NCBI GenBank assembly: GCA_965218625.1
Contig: CBDCLG010000012.1
Span: 1-64,000 of the forward strand
Direction: 5' to 3'
DNA from: Bin5 sp965218625
Lineage (GTDB): Bacteria; Chloroflexota; Anaerolineae; Caldilineales; Caldilineaceae
Length of the DNA stretch: 64,000 nucleotides
Both the position numbers and the translations under genes were made by a program. Positions 49,433-58,692 of the stretch are shown one piece after another. The notes beneath the pieces were generated by a model. The model searched no databases. It was given only the letters and a program-made list of their open reading frames with translations, and was not told the origin of the DNA. Positions within the stretch are counted from its first letter, which is position 1. Every line of letters begins with the position of its first letter.

Positions 49433-50035
49433 GTGGAGTTTAACGTTGCGCAACTGATGAAGGAGGCGACGGGCGCGCGCAGGGAGTATGCGCTCAACGA
49501 CGGGATCGCCGACCTGGATGACGGCCTGACGCCGTTGAGCAATTTGACCGGGAAGCTTGAGCTGCTGCGGATTCACAGCGGCGTGCTGGCCCGCGGCGAT
49601 TTTCGGGTCACGCTCTCGCTGCAGTGCGGCCGCTGCCTGGAAGCGGTAACGCCTGACGTGACGGTACGGTTTGCGGAGAGCTTTCGACCGTTGACCGACG
49701 TGCAGACGGGACGTTTTCTGCCGCCGGAGGAGTTTGAGGGACAGTCCGAGGATTTGACCGACGAGGCGCTGCTGATCGATGCGCAGCACATTCTTGACAT
49801 AACCGAGGTGGTGCGGCAGAACATCTGGCTCTCGGTCCCGATCGTGGCGGCATGCGATTACGTCGATGCCGCGAGCGGAAAGCTGGACCAGGACGCTTGC
49901 CCGAAATATATCGGACTGCTGTCGGAGACTGAGCTCGCCGGCGAGGAGGGGGAGGCATCGACAGCCGAAGCCGCGGATATCGACCCGCGCTGGCAATCCC
50001 TGCTGGCGCTGCAGAATGAGTTGACGAGCGATTAG
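49433..50035 (+). CDS. DUF177/YceD family protein
   Basis: The 200-aa product contains the YceD core (SLQCGRCLEAV, CxxC about residue 65; DEALLIDAQHILDITEVVRQNIWLSVP). YceD genes typically precede rpmF, as here (16 bp), and have been linked to 23S rRNA maturation. GTG 49433 has AGGAGG upstream; the open frame reaching 49328 is not supported. The 423-bp gap to sufR holds the suf promoter and operator and no further gene. Confidence 0.9.
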   Translation: MEFNVAQLMKEATGARREYALNDGIADLDDGLTPLSNLTGKLELLRIHSGVLARGDFRVTLSLQCGRCLEAVTPDVTVRFAESFRPLTDVQTGRFLPPEEFEGQSEDLTDEALLIDAQHILDITEVVRQNIWLSVPIVAACDYVDAASGKLDQDACPKYIGLLSETELAGEEGEASTAEAADIDPRWQSLLALQNELTSD

Positions 50036-50051
50036 ACCAGGAGGACGCGAG

Positions 50052-50246
50052 ATGGGACCGCTACCGAAGAGTAAGATCAGCAAGGGAAGGCGCAACCGGC
50101 GCAGGGCGCATCACGCGATTGGCGCGCCGAGACTGGTGAACTGCCTTCAGTGCAACGAGAAGACGCTGCCGCACCGGGTCTGTCCGCACTGCGGGACGTA
50201 CATGGGCCGGATTACGGTCCTGGACCTGGATGAAGAGGAGGCTTGA
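50052..50246 (+). CDS. rpmF: 50S ribosomal protein bL32
   Basis: The 64-aa protein starts MGPLPKSKISKGRRNRRRAH and has the zinc-ribbon Cys pairs CLQC and CPHC. It is the structural protein of the large ribosomal subunit. A clear AGGAGG precedes the ATG. Confidence 0.97.
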   Translation: MGPLPKSKISKGRRNRRRAHHAIGAPRLVNCLQCNEKTLPHRVCPHCGTYMGRITVLDLDEEEA

Positions 50247-50251
50247 GGCGG

Positions 50252-51229
50252 ATGGTACTCGGGCCCTCGTACCGTGACAGCGGCAGGCGGCTTCTGTACG
50301 TGTTTCCTGGGCAGGGAAGTCAGCACGCGGGCATGGGCAAGGCGCTGGCGGAAGAGTACACGTCGGCGCGCGCGGTCTTCAGCACAGCGGACGGGTTGCT
50401 GGGGATATCGCTGGGCGAACTCTGTTTCGAGGGGCCGGAGGAGCGGTTGACGGATACGATCAACGCGCAGCCGGCGCTGTTCGCGTCGAGCATGGCGGCG
50501 ATGTGCGCTTTGCAAGAGGAGGTTGGCGACCTTCCCCGACCCGTTTTTTTTGCAGGTCATTCGATGGGCGAATACAGTGCGCTGGCGGCGGCCGGCTGCA
50601 TTTCGTTTGCCGACGGGCTGCGGCTGGTGCGGGAGCGGGGCCGGCTGATGAAAGAGGCCGGGGCGAGACGGCCGGGGCGCATGGCGGCGGTGATTGGGCT
50701 GGCGCAGGAGGCTGTGGCAGAGATTTGCGCCGAGGCGGCGAAGCTGCAAGGCGGAATGGCACAGATTGCCAACGACAACTGCCCGGGGCAGTTGGTCATA
50801 TCGGGCGATGAACAGAGTGTAGGTGCGGCGATGGCGGCGATGGAAGAGGCGGGGGCGCGGCGGGTCGTGCCGCTGGCAGTAAGCATCGCTGCGCACTGCC
50901 CATTGATGGAGCCGGCCGCGGCGGCGTTGAAGGAGATTGTCGAAGTAACTGAGGTGCGGGCGCCGGCGGCGCCTGTAATCGGCAATACGAGCGGTCAGCC
51001 GCTGGACAGTGCGGAGGCAATCCGCGGCGAGCTCAATGCGCAGTTGACTGGAAGCGTTCGTTGGAGCGACTCGATGGCATTGGCGGTGGAGGCGGGCGTC
51101 GACGCGGTTGTGGAGCTGGGACCCGGCGCGGTCCTGACCGGGCTGATGCGACGGATTGCGCGCAAGGTCAAGCGGGTAAATGTTGCGGACGCGGATGATG
51201 TGCGGGCGTTTGGCGAGCAGTTTGGTTGA
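50252..51229 (+). CDS. fabD: Malonyl-CoA:ACP transacylase
   Basis: The 325-aa enzyme transfers malonyl groups to acyl carrier protein. Motifs are FPGQGSQ (about residue 16), the nucleophile in GHSMGEYSAL and the catalytic His in AAHCPLM. ATG 50252 lies 5 bp after the rpmF stop; an overlapping TTG at 50243 is less likely. It is followed by fabG, as in many fab operons, but no acpP or fabH is nearby. Confidence 0.95.
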   Translation: MVLGPSYRDSGRRLLYVFPGQGSQHAGMGKALAEEYTSARAVFSTADGLLGISLGELCFEGPEERLTDTINAQPALFASSMAAMCALQEEVGDLPRPVFFAGHSMGEYSALAAAGCISFADGLRLVRERGRLMKEAGARRPGRMAAVIGLAQEAVAEICAEAAKLQGGMAQIANDNCPGQLVISGDEQSVGAAMAAMEEAGARRVVPLAVSIAAHCPLMEPAAAALKEIVEVTEVRAPAAPVIGNTSGQPLDSAEAIRGELNAQLTGSVRWSDSMALAVEAGVDAVVELGPGAVLTGLMRRIARKVKRVNVADADDVRAFGEQFG

Positions 51230-51346
51230 GCGGGGCGACCAGTTGGGCGGCTCGAACCGGCAATATCGGGGCCGGAAACTGTATTCCTGAATTGGCCCGG
51301 ACTGTAGTAGAATGGCGGCAGCAGCGCCGCGGAACAGAGAGCGTTC

Positions 51347-52093
51347 ATGGATTTCACGGGCAGGATTGCGCTGGTTACGGGCAGCAGCAGCGGGATCGGC
51401 GCCGCGATCGCGAGGGAGTTGGCCGCCGGGGGCGCGCGGGTTGCGCTCAACTACCGGGGCAACAAGGCAGGGGCGGAAGAGACGGCCTCTGCGATTCGCG
51501 AAGCAGGCGGCGAATGCGGAATTTATCAGGCCGACGTTGGCAGTTACGGGGAGGCGGCGGCACTGGTGAAGTCGGTTGAATCGGAGTTTGGCCGCATTGG
51601 CATCCTGGTGAATAATGCCGGTACGACGCGGGACACGTTGCTGATGAGCATGAAGCCAGAGGATTGGGGCGCGGTCATCGGCACGAACCTGGACAGCATA
51701 TACCACGTGACGCGCGCGGCGCTGCGGGGCATGATCCGCCAGAGGTGGGGGCGTATCGTCAACATCTCCAGCATCGTGGGGTTGGCGGGCCAGGCGGGCC
51801 AGACGAACTATGCGGCCAGCAAGGCGGGCATCATCGGTCTGTCCAAGAGCCTGGCGCGTGAGGTGGGCAGTCGCGGCATCACGGTGAACGTAGTCGCGCC
51901 GGGTTTTGTGCCGACGGCGCTGACAGAGGTGATGACCGACGAGCAGAAGGAGCATACGGTTGCCAGCACGCCCTTGGGGCGATTTGGTGAGCCGGAGGAG
52001 GTTGCCTGGGCGGTCGCGTTTCTGGCGAGCGAACGGGCGGGATTCATCACAGGCCAGGTGTTGTCGGTCGACGGCGGGCTGGTGATGATGTGA
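51347..52093 (+). CDS. fabG: 3-oxoacyl-ACP reductase
   Basis: The 248-aa short-chain dehydrogenase has the NADPH-binding TGSSSGIGAAIA, NNAGTTRD, catalytic Ser in NISSIVG and the YAASK motif. The length and C-terminus (TGQVLSVDGGLVMM) match FabG of fatty acid synthesis. The 117-bp gap from fabD leaves room for an extra promoter. Confidence 0.95.
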   Translation: MDFTGRIALVTGSSSGIGAAIARELAAGGARVALNYRGNKAGAEETASAIREAGGECGIYQADVGSYGEAAALVKSVESEFGRIGILVNNAGTTRDTLLMSMKPEDWGAVIGTNLDSIYHVTRAALRGMIRQRWGRIVNISSIVGLAGQAGQTNYAASKAGIIGLSKSLAREVGSRGITVNVVAPGFVPTALTEVMTDEQKEHTVASTPLGRFGEPEEVAWAVAFLASERAGFITGQVLSVDGGLVMM

Positions 52094-52121
52094 TCGTTTA
52101 CAAGTGGACGGGCAGGCGTCG

Positions 52122-52790
52122 ATGACAGGAGACCCTCAGGAGATGGTAGCGTCATCCGCATTACCCAAAACCGTGCTCGCGGCCGAGGGAGACGGCGAGC
52201 TAGCGGAGTACGGGGGATCCCCGCAGCCGGGGCAAGCCGCCCCGATTGAACGCGCCGGTCCGGAATCAGCGGTTGACGGGGACAGGGGCGATGGTCGTCA
52301 GAACGGCAACGGGACGGGCTGGGAAGGCGCGGCCGCCCGGACGCCCGAACGGATACGGGCCCGCCGCACGGCAGTCCAGGTCCTCTACGAAGTCGACTGC
52401 ACCGAACACAGCTCCACCATTGCCCTGAAGAATCGACAGGAAGAGGAACAGTTTTCGGACGAGGCGCTTGCCTTCTTGTCCTGGCTGGTTCACGGGGTAC
52501 TCATGTACCAGACGGAGCTGGACCTGCTTATCGGCCGCTACGCACCGGAGTGGCCTGTGGATAAGCTGGCCATTGTCGACCGAAACGTGTTGCGGCTTTC
52601 AATTTTCGAGTTGGCGAGCCCGGACGCCGACGCGCCGCCCAAGGTTGTCATAAACGAAGCGGTAGAGCTGGCGAAGACTTTTGGCAGCGACAACAGCCCG
52701 CGCTTTGTGAACGGCGTGCTGGGCACTGCGCTGCGCGAGATCAGGCTGCCGGCGGCGTATGCAGCTGGCCCAAGCCAGGTGAAGCGGTAG
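52122..52790 (+). CDS. nusB: Transcription antitermination protein NusB with long N-terminal extension
   Basis: The C-terminal 140 residues are NusB: RARRTAVQVLYEVDCTE, LDLLIGRYAPEWPVDKLAIVDRN, PKVVINEAVELAKTFGSDNSPRFVNGVL. It binds boxA RNA with ribosomal protein S10. About 75 residues of low-complexity Gly/Ala/Glu sequence precede it and are absent from normal NusB (about 140 aa). ATG 52122 and GTG 52104 are both possible; a start nearer the core cannot be excluded. Confidence 0.9.
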   Translation: MTGDPQEMVASSALPKTVLAAEGDGELAEYGGSPQPGQAAPIERAGPESAVDGDRGDGRQNGNGTGWEGAAARTPERIRARRTAVQVLYEVDCTEHSSTIALKNRQEEEQFSDEALAFLSWLVHGVLMYQTELDLLIGRYAPEWPVDKLAIVDRNVLRLSIFELASPDADAPPKVVINEAVELAKTFGSDNSPRFVNGVLGTALREIRLPAAYAAGPSQVKR

Positions 52791-52798
52791 ATTCAGGC

Positions 52799-53752
52799 AT
52801 GAACAGCATCTTCGGAATTGGCGTCCTTGAGTTTATATTTATTTTGATCTTTGCCCTGATATTTCTGGGTCCGGACCGGCTGCCGAGAGTGACGAAGGAT
52901 GTGCTGCAGTTCATACGGAAGTTGCAGCGGCTTTCGAGCGAGCTCACGAAGCAGGTGAACGAGGAGATCGGCGACCTGCGCGAGTTGGACCCCAGCTACC
53001 ACATGAAGGAGCTGATGGAGGACGAGGAGGAGGACGAGAAACCGGCCAAGGGAGCAGGACAGAAGTCGACGGCGGCCAAGGGGCAGACTTCAGCGCCATC
53101 ACAGCAGGTGGTTGGGCGCACGAACGTGGCAGAAACGGAGGAGGACGAAGAGAATACGATTGCGTCGAAGGAGGCCGCGGCGGCTGCGGCGCCGGCGCTG
53201 TCCAATTTGAATTCGGCTGCTTCGGCGAACGGCCAGCAGCAGAGCGATGAAGCCGCCGGCGACAGCTCGAAGACGACGGGAGGTACGGTTTCTTCGGCGC
53301 CGCGCGCCAGTTCAGCTGGTCGAGTCACAAGTAGCCCGACGGTCGGGTCGACGCCGCGACAGACGGGCAGTACGCAGAAGCGGGGGGTGAAGACGCTGGC
53401 CGAGTTGCGCAAGCAGCAACGGACGAAGAGGCAGTCTAGCTCCGGCGATTCGAGTTCCACCTACCTGACTGAGCGCAACAAGCGGGCGCAGCGGCGGGCG
53501 GAAGACCGGCGTGAGGCCCTTGCCGCGCAGAAGGAGAATAGCGGGTCTGCTTCCGGAGAAGATGGCGCAGGGGACGAGCCATCCGAGACGCCGGCGGACG
53601 ACAATGCCGCGGTGCTGGCGGTGGATGGTAGCGCCGACGGGGAAGTCCTGGCTGAGGAGAGGATGGCAGAGTCGGAGGGAGAGCCGGTTGCCGTGGTAGA
53701 GGAGCCGAGTGAGGAGACAGGCGGCGACGGCGATAGGGAGACGAAGGTATGA
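52799..53752 (+). CDS. tatB: TatA/TatB-family twin-arginine translocase subunit
   Basis: The 317-aa protein has one N-terminal membrane helix (about 4-23), an F-L-G-P-D-R-L-P motif at the membrane edge (FLGPDRLPRVTKDV), an amphipathic helix, and then about 230 disordered residues rich in Ser, Glu, Lys and Ala. The FGP-to-LGP motif and length favour TatB. The tail is unusually long. It overlaps tatC by 4 bp (ATGA). Confidence 0.9.
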   Translation: MNSIFGIGVLEFIFILIFALIFLGPDRLPRVTKDVLQFIRKLQRLSSELTKQVNEEIGDLRELDPSYHMKELMEDEEEDEKPAKGAGQKSTAAKGQTSAPSQQVVGRTNVAETEEDEENTIASKEAAAAAAPALSNLNSAASANGQQQSDEAAGDSSKTTGGTVSSAPRASSAGRVTSSPTVGSTPRQTGSTQKRGVKTLAELRKQQRTKRQSSSGDSSSTYLTERNKRAQRRAEDRREALAAQKENSGSASGEDGAGDEPSETPADDNAAVLAVDGSADGEVLAEERMAESEGEPVAVVEEPSEETGGDGDRETKV

Positions 53753-54534
53753 CACAGCTTGACACGCCAATGGAACAGGATCCATTTGACGGTAGCCGTA
53801 TGGGGCTGTTGGACCATCTGACGGAGCTCCGCAACCGGATGATTTGGATCGTAGGCTCGCTTTTCTTCGGCATCATTGTGAGCATCGCCTTTGTCGAGCC
53901 TGTTCTCATGTTCATTACGGACCCGGTGGAGGACAAGCTGATCGCCATCGGCCCGACCGATACGATATTCGTCTTTTTCAAGGTCATGTTCGTGATGGGC
54001 GTGATCGTGGCGATGCCTGTGTTGGTCTACCAGATCATCGCTTTCATAGCGCCGGGGTTGTACCCACACGAAAAGCGCAGCCTGTTTATGCTTCTGCCGG
54101 GATTCATGCTTCTGTTTTTCGGGGGAGCGGCTTTCGCCCATTTTGGGATGCTGCCGGTGGCTGTCGGATTTTTGCAGAATTTCCTCGGCACGGTAATCGA
54201 TCAGGAATGGACGATTGACCGCTATGTCGGGTTCTTCACGCGCATCGTATTCTGGATCGGCGTTTCATTCGAAACGCCCCTCGTAATCGCGTTTTTGGCG
54301 CGCATAGGCCTGGTCAGCGGTGGACGGCTGCTGGGGATGTGGCGGCAGGCGGTGGTGATCATTTCGGTGGTGGCGGCGATGATCACACCTACGATCGATC
54401 CGGTCAACATGACGATTGTGATGGCGCCGCTCATCTTACTTTATTTTCTGGGCGTGGGGCTGGCCTATCTCCTGTACCGACCGCGGACGCCGCGCGATTT
54501 TGACGAGATGGACTGGGGTGGAGAGGATGAATGA
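53749..54534 (+). CDS. tatC: Twin-arginine translocase subunit TatC
   Basis: The 261-aa protein has six membrane helices, with LLDHLTELRNRMIW at the N-terminus (the signal-peptide contact region), LPGFMLLFFGGAAFAHF and TPTIDPVNM near the end. It is the receptor core for folded proteins with RR signal peptides. It overlaps the following small gene by 8 bp. Confidence 0.97.
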   Translation: MTQLDTPMEQDPFDGSRMGLLDHLTELRNRMIWIVGSLFFGIIVSIAFVEPVLMFITDPVEDKLIAIGPTDTIFVFFKVMFVMGVIVAMPVLVYQIIAFIAPGLYPHEKRSLFMLLPGFMLLFFGGAAFAHFGMLPVAVGFLQNFLGTVIDQEWTIDRYVGFFTRIVFWIGVSFETPLVIAFLARIGLVSGGRLLGMWRQAVVIISVVAAMITPTIDPVNMTIVMAPLILLYFLGVGLAYLLYRPRTPRDFDEMDWGGEDE

Positions 54535-54724
54535 CCGGGAGTCGCTGATCGCCCGTAAGCAGGAGGTCCTGCGTGAGTTGACACGGGCGCGGCGGCAACT
54601 GGAGGCTGTTCAACAATCAGGCAACCGGCATCAGCGGCAACAGTCGAAGGAGTTGGAAGGTGAGATCGAGAGGCTGATGGCGGAGGAGTACCGTCTGCGT
54701 ATCGCGATCGATCGGGCGAAGTAG
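54527..54724 (+). CDS. Small coiled-coil protein (65 aa)
   Basis: The product is almost all charged helix (RKQEVLRELTRARRQLEAVQ), with no Cys and no membrane segment. ATG 54527 overlaps the tatC end and has GGAGAGG upstream. It is probably co-translated with tatC. No family is recognised. Confidence 0.7.
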   Translation: MNDRESLIARKQEVLRELTRARRQLEAVQQSGNRHQRQQSKELEGEIERLMAEEYRLRIAIDRAK

Positions 54725-54752
54725 AGCGAATCGTTACTGAGTCCACGAATGG

Positions 54753-54792
54753 CACGAAGTTTCACGAGGATGTTCTTTCGTGAGGCTTCGTG
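54753..54792 (+). terminator. Strong hairpin after the tat genes
   Basis: CACGAAG-TT-TCACGA pairs with TCGTGA-GG-CTTCGTG around a 10-nt loop, and TTTTT follows four bases later. It is the likely end of the fabD-tatC transcript. The remainder of 54725-55031 contains no gene. Confidence 0.6.
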
Positions 54793-55031
54793 TTTTTCGT
54801 GGAAGGACCTGGGATGTGGGGAAAGGCTGCGATGGGCCAAATTGGGAGCCCCTGGCGTATAGATCAGGGAGATGGCGGAGCAAACAATTTGCCCGCAGGC
54901 AATCAGTTCCCGGCGCCCCGGGTCGCCTTGGGTATGGCGGACCACAGTTGGCGGATCGTAGACGACGCAAATAGAATGTGCCGGGACCGGCGGGCGTCCT
55001 GCGGCAGGCAAGCAGCTTCTATTGAGCAAAC

Positions 55032-55859
55032 ATGAGCGAAACGCAGAAGAGATTCGACGCGTTTGTAACAGCTGGTTATGACCCGGATAGGCCGGACAAG
55101 GTCAGCACGGCGGCGGGGGTCGCGCACAAGTCGCTGGTGCCGGTGGCGGGTATGCCGATGGCGTGGCACGTCGTGCAGGCGCTGGGCGAGTGCGAGCGCG
55201 TCGGCGAGATCGTTGTTGTAGGGATCGAGCCGGGAGAGATCGAATTCGGTGTGGCCGTGCATCATGTGCCAAACCAGCCCAGTTTGTGGGCCAGCCAGAA
55301 TGCCGGGCTGCGAAAGCTGCAGGAGCTGAACGCGGAGGACCGCTACGTGCTTGCGCTTTCGGCGGACAGTGCGCTGCTGACAGGCGAGATCGTCGACCGC
55401 TTCATTGACGCGTGCGCGCCGTTGACGCTGGAGGCGTACTGGGGCATCATCCGGAAGGAGGTCATGGTTGCCGCTTTCCCACAGAGCAAGCGGACCTATC
55501 TGCCGTTGCGGGAGGGCTCATTCTGCAGCAGCGACCTATACCTGGGCCGCGTGTCGGCCGGGCTCCGCATTCAGGAGCGGATTCGCTATTTTATCGAACA
55601 TCGCAAGAATGTGGTGGCACTGGTGTGGAAGCTGGGTCTGCCCACACTGTTCAAGTTTCTGACGCGCAGACTGACGATCGACGACATTGTCGATTTCGCC
55701 TACAGGTTTGCGGAGCTGCGGGGCAAACCGGTGGTATTTCCGATGGCGGAGGCGGGCATGGACATTGACAAGCCGGAACAGCTGGCGCAGGTGGAGGCCT
55801 ATCTGCGGCAGAATCCCGAACATCCGGCCAATTCCCGTTCGCGCGGGACGGGGCGGTGA
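55032..55859 (+). CDS. MobA-like NTP transferase domain protein
   Basis: The 275-aa product has a GT-A-like nucleotidyltransferase N-terminus (FVTAGYDPDRPDKVST, KSLVPVAGMPMAWHVVQAL) and VLALSADSALLTGEIVDRF, which resembles the metal-binding D-x-D region with S-A-D-S. The C-terminal part is helical (about 170-230) with DIDKPEQ near the end. It is likely to make or use a nucleotide-activated polar group, but the substrate is unknown. The PAP2 gene follows after 13 bp. Confidence 0.75.
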   Translation: MSETQKRFDAFVTAGYDPDRPDKVSTAAGVAHKSLVPVAGMPMAWHVVQALGECERVGEIVVVGIEPGEIEFGVAVHHVPNQPSLWASQNAGLRKLQELNAEDRYVLALSADSALLTGEIVDRFIDACAPLTLEAYWGIIRKEVMVAAFPQSKRTYLPLREGSFCSSDLYLGRVSAGLRIQERIRYFIEHRKNVVALVWKLGLPTLFKFLTRRLTIDDIVDFAYRFAELRGKPVVFPMAEAGMDIDKPEQLAQVEAYLRQNPEHPANSRSRGTGR

Positions 55860-55872
55860 GCAGATCGTGAGC

Positions 55873-56427
55873 ATGCGCTCGTTCCTGGAAAGGCTGTCAG
55901 TCCTCGACGAGAGATACAGCGCGCGGGCGGGGCTGAGGGAAGAGCAGCTGTCGAAGCGCCACCCTCTTTTCTGGCTGGCGCACATCGGCGCGCACCTGGG
56001 CGACTCGGTCGTGTGGCTGCTGGTGACGCTGATTCTGTGGCGTCAGGCGGGCGGCGACGAGGGAAAACGGGACAGCTTAATCGGGTGGGCGCTATCATTT
56101 GCGGGCGGGCTGGTGGGGACGCTGCTGGTCAAGCAACTGGTGCGCCGTTCGCGCCCGGGCAGCGGCCGGCTTCTCTACGGGGGCGGCGCGGATGCGCACA
56201 GTTTCCCCAGCGGACACGGCGTACGCTGCGGCGTTATATTGACGTGGGCGAGCGTGTTCTGGCCGGCTGCCGGGAAGTTGGCCCCTTTACTGGTCCTGTG
56301 GGTCAGCTGGGCCAGGGTAGCGTTGAACATTCACTACATTGGAGATATCGTAGTCGGATTCCTGCTGGGCGTCGTTCTGTCGCGGATCGTACGGGGACGC
56401 GTAGCGGGACGCGAGAAAAAAACGTGA
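55873..56427 (+). CDS. PAP2-family membrane phosphatase
   Basis: The 184-aa membrane protein has about five helices and the three PAP2 motifs: K-x6-R-P (KQLVRRSRPGSG), P-S-G-H (SFPSGHGVR) and R-x5-H-x3-D (ARVALNIHYIGD; first residue Ala instead of Ser). It dephosphorylates lipid phosphates or undecaprenyl pyrophosphate. An in-frame GTG at 55867 is an alternative start. It is paired with the nucleotidyltransferase, suggesting phospholipid head-group or polyprenyl metabolism. Confidence 0.88.
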   Translation: MRSFLERLSVLDERYSARAGLREEQLSKRHPLFWLAHIGAHLGDSVVWLLVTLILWRQAGGDEGKRDSLIGWALSFAGGLVGTLLVKQLVRRSRPGSGRLLYGGGADAHSFPSGHGVRCGVILTWASVFWPAAGKLAPLLVLWVSWARVALNIHYIGDIVVGFLLGVVLSRIVRGRVAGREKKT

Positions 56428-56469
56428 TGGGAAATGGGAACGGGCAGGTTGCGGCAGGCTCTTCCGGCT

Positions 56470-58611
56470 TCAGCGGCGCTCGATCCAGTATTTGTAAGTA
56501 GCCTTTTCGGTTGTCCCCGGTGTCAGACCACTAATGGACAGGACCACTTCTTTGCCACGGTCCAGGCCATCGATGTCGATACGGAGTTTTCCATCCGTCC
56601 CCACTTGCGCGCGTTCGACGCGTGCGAGCGCGCCTTGGTTGAAGACCATGGTCTGCAGTAGCCACTCTTGTGGCAAGCGGTTATCGGTCAGCAGCCAGCC
56701 TTCGCTGTCCCAGCCATCCTCTCCTTGTTCGAAGTCGGTGGCATAGTTAACGGCAGGGATGGCGATATCGTCGATGAACCATCCGGGTGCGTTGACAGCA
56801 TCGTCGGTGACATACTCGAAACGAATCAGCACTTCTTTGCCGGCATAGGCGCTCAGATCAAAGGACTCCTGAATCCAGGCGGGCGACTCGTCGCGGGGCG
56901 CGGCAAGGCTTCTGGCGGTGTAGGCGTGGCCGAAGCTGTTTCCGCTGGGGTTTTCGGTGGTCGTGCGCTGGCCCGGCAGGATGTCCCACTTGCGCCCGTC
57001 GCGGCTGACCAGGACGTAGCCGTAGTCGTAGTCCTCTTCGATGTCGAACCACATTTGCACGTCCATTGTCAGGTCGTCGCCGGCGGGCAGGCTGGAAAAG
57101 TCGAAGGCGCGCGTCAGGCGGCAGTCGGATTCGTCGGCGCGGTTGCTCCACCAGGCGTAGCTGCCACTGTAGGGTTCCGTGTTCGCGTAACGGGTTCCGG
57201 TCATGCCTTCAAAGTGGAACGACAGGTCGCCGCTGCCTCGAAGCGCGATGTAATCTACGCCGAAGTTGCGGACGGCGCCTTCACTCGGCTGCTGGGGATA
57301 GCGGTAGAAACTCTCTGCCAGGGCAAGTGGAGGCAGCCGGAGCTGGCGGTAGCCGTAGACACCCTGTGTTCCGAGGGCGGTGTACTGGTTGGCGTAGTTG
57401 GCGATGAGCCAGTCGGCAAAGAGGTCCTCGAAAGTAAGGTCCCAACCTGCCTGGTGGAGTGCATTTGTGAAGCCGAGGATGCCATTGGCGGGTTGCGAAA
57501 CGACGGCCTGTGTCAATTCCTCGCCAAACCGCTGCAGGAAGTAGGCCATGAAGAGATAGGCGCCACCGTAATGCCTGCCGTTGCCGTCCGGGCTGGTGCT
57601 CCAGGTATTCAGCTGTGTGTCGGGATGGACGGCGTAGCGGCGAGCGAAGTTCAGATCGGGAGGATATCCGGCGATTTCCTGTGCGAGCTCGCTCATCCCT
57701 TCGTTGACCCAAGTCTCCTCGTTGCGGTCGTTGTGCCAGTGGACCATGTGTTGAAACTCGTGAGCGAGGACGGTCTCATAGTGGTCAAACCCGTTTCCCT
57801 GGTTGAGCCAGTCCAGGTTGATATAGAACATCTCCTTCTGGTTGGAAAATGGGTTGGCGTCGGCGCTGTAGAGATCGGCGCTGGAGAAGTAGCCGGCGAT
57901 GCCGCGTCCCAGGCCGGAGGCGTGGAGGATGTGCAGGCGGGGGTCGGCGTCAATGCCGGGTTTCGGTTCTTTGCCGAAGAAATTGCGTACAAGGGGGTAG
58001 ATGGTCTGGGCGAAGTTATCGGCGGATGCGGCCAGGGCCGGGAGGTCGGTGTCGCGGCCGCTCTCCACCCAGAGGTAGGTTACTTCGTTTATGTAACGCA
58101 GTTCGGCCTCGATTTGATGTTGCCGGTTGCTTTCGAGGTCGGAGACCCAGAAGGGGGCCCGATCCCCAACCGAAAACGGAGGGCTGGGCACGGCCAGCGG
58201 GATGCTGTTCACGCTGGGGCGCAGGCGCAGCGCCAGATCGCGCAGATCGCGCAGCGGCAGATCGACCTGTTGCCGGTTCTGCGGGGCCGGCGCGGCGGGA
58301 GCTGACTGGCCGGCCCGTTCAACTTCAAATCGATAGACTGTTGCGTTGTCGGGTACGGAAGGCTCAGACGTTACGGGCTCGACCTGGCTGTGCAGGCTGA
58401 TCCGGGGCGCCGGGTCGCTGGGGCTGCGCTGAAAGAACAGAGAATCGGCGAGAGCGGAGCATGCCGCGAGGACTCCGCATAGGAAAAGGGACGCGAATAC
58501 GACAATTGCCGAAAGGGATCTTCGATCTTGTCGGCGCGAAGGGGGGACGGGATGTCTTTGGGCCGCTGTTCGAACCGGCGGCGGATTGCCGATTCTTTTG
58601 TCAGGATCCAT
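56470..58611 (-). CDS. Zinc metallopeptidase lipoprotein (immune inhibitor A/M6-like)
   Basis: The 713-aa exported protein has a basic N-region, a hydrophobic segment ending in lipobox LAAC (about residue 51) and a long Pro/Gln-rich linker. A metallopeptidase core follows, with HEFQHMVHWHNDRNEETWVN (H-E-x-x-H about 290 and N-E-G further on). C-terminal repeats (about 460-713) resemble the beta-sandwich domains of immune inhibitor A peptidases (WFIDDIAIP, DFEQGEDGWDS). It probably cleaves extracellular proteins while anchored to the membrane. The 3' end is 43 bp from the end of the convergent PAP2 gene. Confidence 0.85.
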   Translation of the reverse strand: MDPDKRIGNPPPVRTAAQRHPVPPSRRQDRRSLSAIVVFASLFLCGVLAACSALADSLFFQRSPSDPAPRISLHSQVEPVTSEPSVPDNATVYRFEVERAGQSAPAAPAPQNRQQVDLPLRDLRDLALRLRPSVNSIPLAVPSPPFSVGDRAPFWVSDLESNRQHQIEAELRYINEVTYLWVESGRDTDLPALAASADNFAQTIYPLVRNFFGKEPKPGIDADPRLHILHASGLGRGIAGYFSSADLYSADANPFSNQKEMFYINLDWLNQGNGFDHYETVLAHEFQHMVHWHNDRNEETWVNEGMSELAQEIAGYPPDLNFARRYAVHPDTQLNTWSTSPDGNGRHYGGAYLFMAYFLQRFGEELTQAVVSQPANGILGFTNALHQAGWDLTFEDLFADWLIANYANQYTALGTQGVYGYRQLRLPPLALAESFYRYPQQPSEGAVRNFGVDYIALRGSGDLSFHFEGMTGTRYANTEPYSGSYAWWSNRADESDCRLTRAFDFSSLPAGDDLTMDVQMWFDIEEDYDYGYVLVSRDGRKWDILPGQRTTTENPSGNSFGHAYTARSLAAPRDESPAWIQESFDLSAYAGKEVLIRFEYVTDDAVNAPGWFIDDIAIPAVNYATDFEQGEDGWDSEGWLLTDNRLPQEWLLQTMVFNQGALARVERAQVGTDGKLRIDIDGLDRGKEVVLSISGLTPGTTEKATYKYWIERR

Positions 58612-58692
58612 TTCACGCCGGAACGGGAGCTGGTGGAGAGCAGGAGGGTGTGGGCGAGGCCGTTGAGGCCGCTGAATCCAAGATGGCCGGGC

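Noticed and set aside
56668..58305. 545-codon plus-strand frame opposite the metallopeptidase
   Set aside because: The minus-strand product has a lipobox and HExxH site. The plus frame has neither a start signal nor a family pattern.
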